A stretch of 64,000 bases of DNA from Raphanus sativus (Eukaryota > Streptophyta > Magnoliopsida > Brassicales > Brassicaceae), in the NCBI RefSeq assembly GCF_000801105.2, contig NC_079517.1, positions 15,872,001-15,936,000 on the forward strand, written 5' to 3'. A program made the position numbers and the translations under genes. The first letter of the stretch is position 1, and every line of letters starts with the position of its first letter. Below, piece by piece: positions 63,101-64,000 of the stretch. The notes under the pieces were generated by a model. It was not told the origin of the DNA. It ran no database searches and saw nothing but the letters and a program-made list of their open reading frames with translations.

Positions 63101-63200
63101 TCTATATATGTGATTAAGCTCTCTCATATATTGTCAAGACACACAAGAAAAATATCTGGAGAGTTTTCCTACATGATCTTTCACATATTCGCGTGTTTTT
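60134..63200 (+). mobile_element. Helitron-like region with two related 5' ends
   Basis: TCTTATTATATAAAGCTTGG, followed by TTCTTCAAATTTACTAATTA, occurs at 60134 and again at 61655. The sequence ATATAACTAAGCTCTCTCATAT (in two short parts) is likewise present near 60775 and in diverged form near 63115. The interval therefore holds two related units, the second perhaps nested or tandem. 61750-63000 is made of degenerate repeats of an AATCCTAAA…TTTAATAGTAATTTTCCTTTT theme (quoted as parts). No hairpin-CTAG 3' end was located, so limits are approximate. Confidence 0.5.
61097..61578 (+). pseudogene. RPA70-like OB-fold gene fragment (Helitron type)
   Basis: Exon 1 (~61097-61228) encodes …FTRKWEARNLNKNNELM, then GMNFLILDEK before a GT donor. 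Exon 2 (~61294-61566) encodes NTIQGYVHHSLIEKFGQGL, REGAIIEICNFNV and …RVSDHKFQIRL, then hits an in-frame TAG at about 61488 before continuing PPENFRFQNYED. This is the N-terminal OB-fold region of RPA large-subunit-like proteins found in plant Helitrons. It is the complementary (N-terminal) part to the better-preserved C-terminal part at 3226-4584. The stop makes it a pseudogene. Confidence 0.7.
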
Positions 63201-63667
63201 TTTTTGTGTCACATGTTGAGGAAATAACTAGATATCATGATCTTCACATTAACCTAATGTTGATTTTTTTAAAAAGAATATGATTGTCATGCTGTTATAC
63301 ATTAGTTATTGTTACAATTATACTTAGGCGTTTGTACATATAGATGTAAGAATGGACATGAATCGGGTATCCGGGTTTTTGGAGATATTTTGATCTGATC
63401 CCTTTTATTATAGTTGCTTTAATTTAATGATTAGTAGATTATCTTGGAAGGCCTGAGTCATCATCCAAACGATAAGCGGAAGCTTGTCTTGTCTTGGCCA
63501 TGATATTTAGGTCTCCCCCTCAGCATCAGCAAAAGACAAGTCAAAGAATCAGGTGTCGCACGCAACACCATGGCTAATTCAACCAACGTCGCCACCTACA
63601 TGTTACCACAATGACTAAGTAGAAGAAGGTATATAAGTGACAAAACAAAGGGGGAAATTTACTTTAC

Positions 63668-64000
63668 CTGAGATTTGGTAAAAGTTTGTTCTTGGCCTGT
63701 GGCATGTGCTGCCCAATCAATGAGAAGTCGATTAAGTGCCCACGATACGAACTTCCACTGTGTCTCAAATGAAAGTTGGTTGATCCAAACTGCTGCTGTT
63801 TCGTAGACAGACTTAGGAATATGAGATAATGGAACCTGTTAAGCAAGCAAGATATCAGCTGAGTTTTTTTTTTTTTATTTAAAAGAAAGAAAGAAAGAAA
63901 GAAAAAAATAAGGTAAAGTCACTCACATCGGACAAAGGAGATTTCTTTACCATTGTTGCATCTGTGTGTCTTAAATCTCTATTGTACCAGTAAAATGTTC
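63668..64000 (-). CDS. TMEM214-like (DUF2359) membrane-protein gene, partial
   Basis: Two exons are visible, 63927 to beyond 64000 and 63668-63835 (168 bp), with GT/AG borders on the minus strand. The joined frame reads …ATMVKKSPLSD|VPLSHIPKSVYETAAVWINQ…KFVSWALNRLLIDWA…TKSQ. The PLSHIP-x-x-VYETA-x-WINQ core is characteristic of plant DUF2359 proteins related to TMEM214, an ER membrane protein. Later exons expected after KSQ are not seen downstream on the minus strand within 63200-63660. The gene may therefore have a long intron or be a truncated copy. 5' part lies outside the window. Confidence 0.6.

Overview
This is nuclear DNA of a crucifer (Brassicaceae). The evidence is the set of recognisable intron-bearing plant genes, the AT-rich spacers, and a gene order that matches one Arabidopsis thaliana chromosome 3 neighbourhood (recalled, not searched): PLIM2-type LIM gene, LCR defensin-like cluster, DYW-class PPR gene, SHAGGY-like kinase SK32, HDG1, CSN1/FUS6 (the At3g61230 to At3g61140 interval). 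The transposon load points to a Brassica-like relative rather than Arabidopsis itself.

Region by region. (1) 0-13 kb: a truncated LIM-gene fragment. Then an inverted duplication of a defensin-like (DEFL/LCR) gene: the right copy (+) is intact and the left copy (-) is broken by a 4-bp insertion. A 3.9-kb Helitron sits in the left arm, and the right arm gives its exact empty site. The Helitron carries a decayed RPA-like OB-fold gene, which is itself interrupted by a complete Cassandra TRIM whose LTRs carry 5S rRNA. A second Helitron occupies the spacer. A dead PPR gene, split by a solo LTR, follows. (2) 13-31 kb: three intact conserved genes, all on the minus strand: SK32-like kinase (12 exons, 432 aa), HDG1 (9 exons, 770 aa) and CSN1 (6 exons, 442 aa). 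Between the kinase and HDG1 lie a 5-kb Helitron-like element with a DUF599 gene fragment and a 1.2-kb long-TIR Mutator-like element. (3) 31-41 kb: no host gene, but a stack of hAT-like, pogo-like, Helitron, SINE and retrotransposon-derived pieces, including a Helitron in a hAT in a hAT. (4) 41-59.5 kb: two nearly identical 16-exon beta-galactosidase genes (824 aa, lectin-tailed) in tandem, products of a segmental duplication with about 13.3 kb spacing, separated by a degenerate 4-kb LINE. (5) 59.5-64 kb: Helitron-like repeats with a second RPA-like pseudogene, and two exons of a TMEM214-like (DUF2359) gene that runs off the window.

The host genes do not form a pathway. The DEFL gene encodes a small secreted cysteine-rich peptide, SK32 a cytosolic GSK3-type kinase, HDG1 a nuclear epidermal-type transcription factor, CSN1 a COP9 signalosome subunit, and the BGALs secreted cell-wall glycosidases. 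The most informative aspect of the window is its datable layering: several insertions carry both target-site duplications and a paralogous empty site inside the same window. I found no CRISPR, prokaryotic operon or clearly new multi-gene system. The nearest thing to an unusual genetic arrangement is the inverted DEFL pair.
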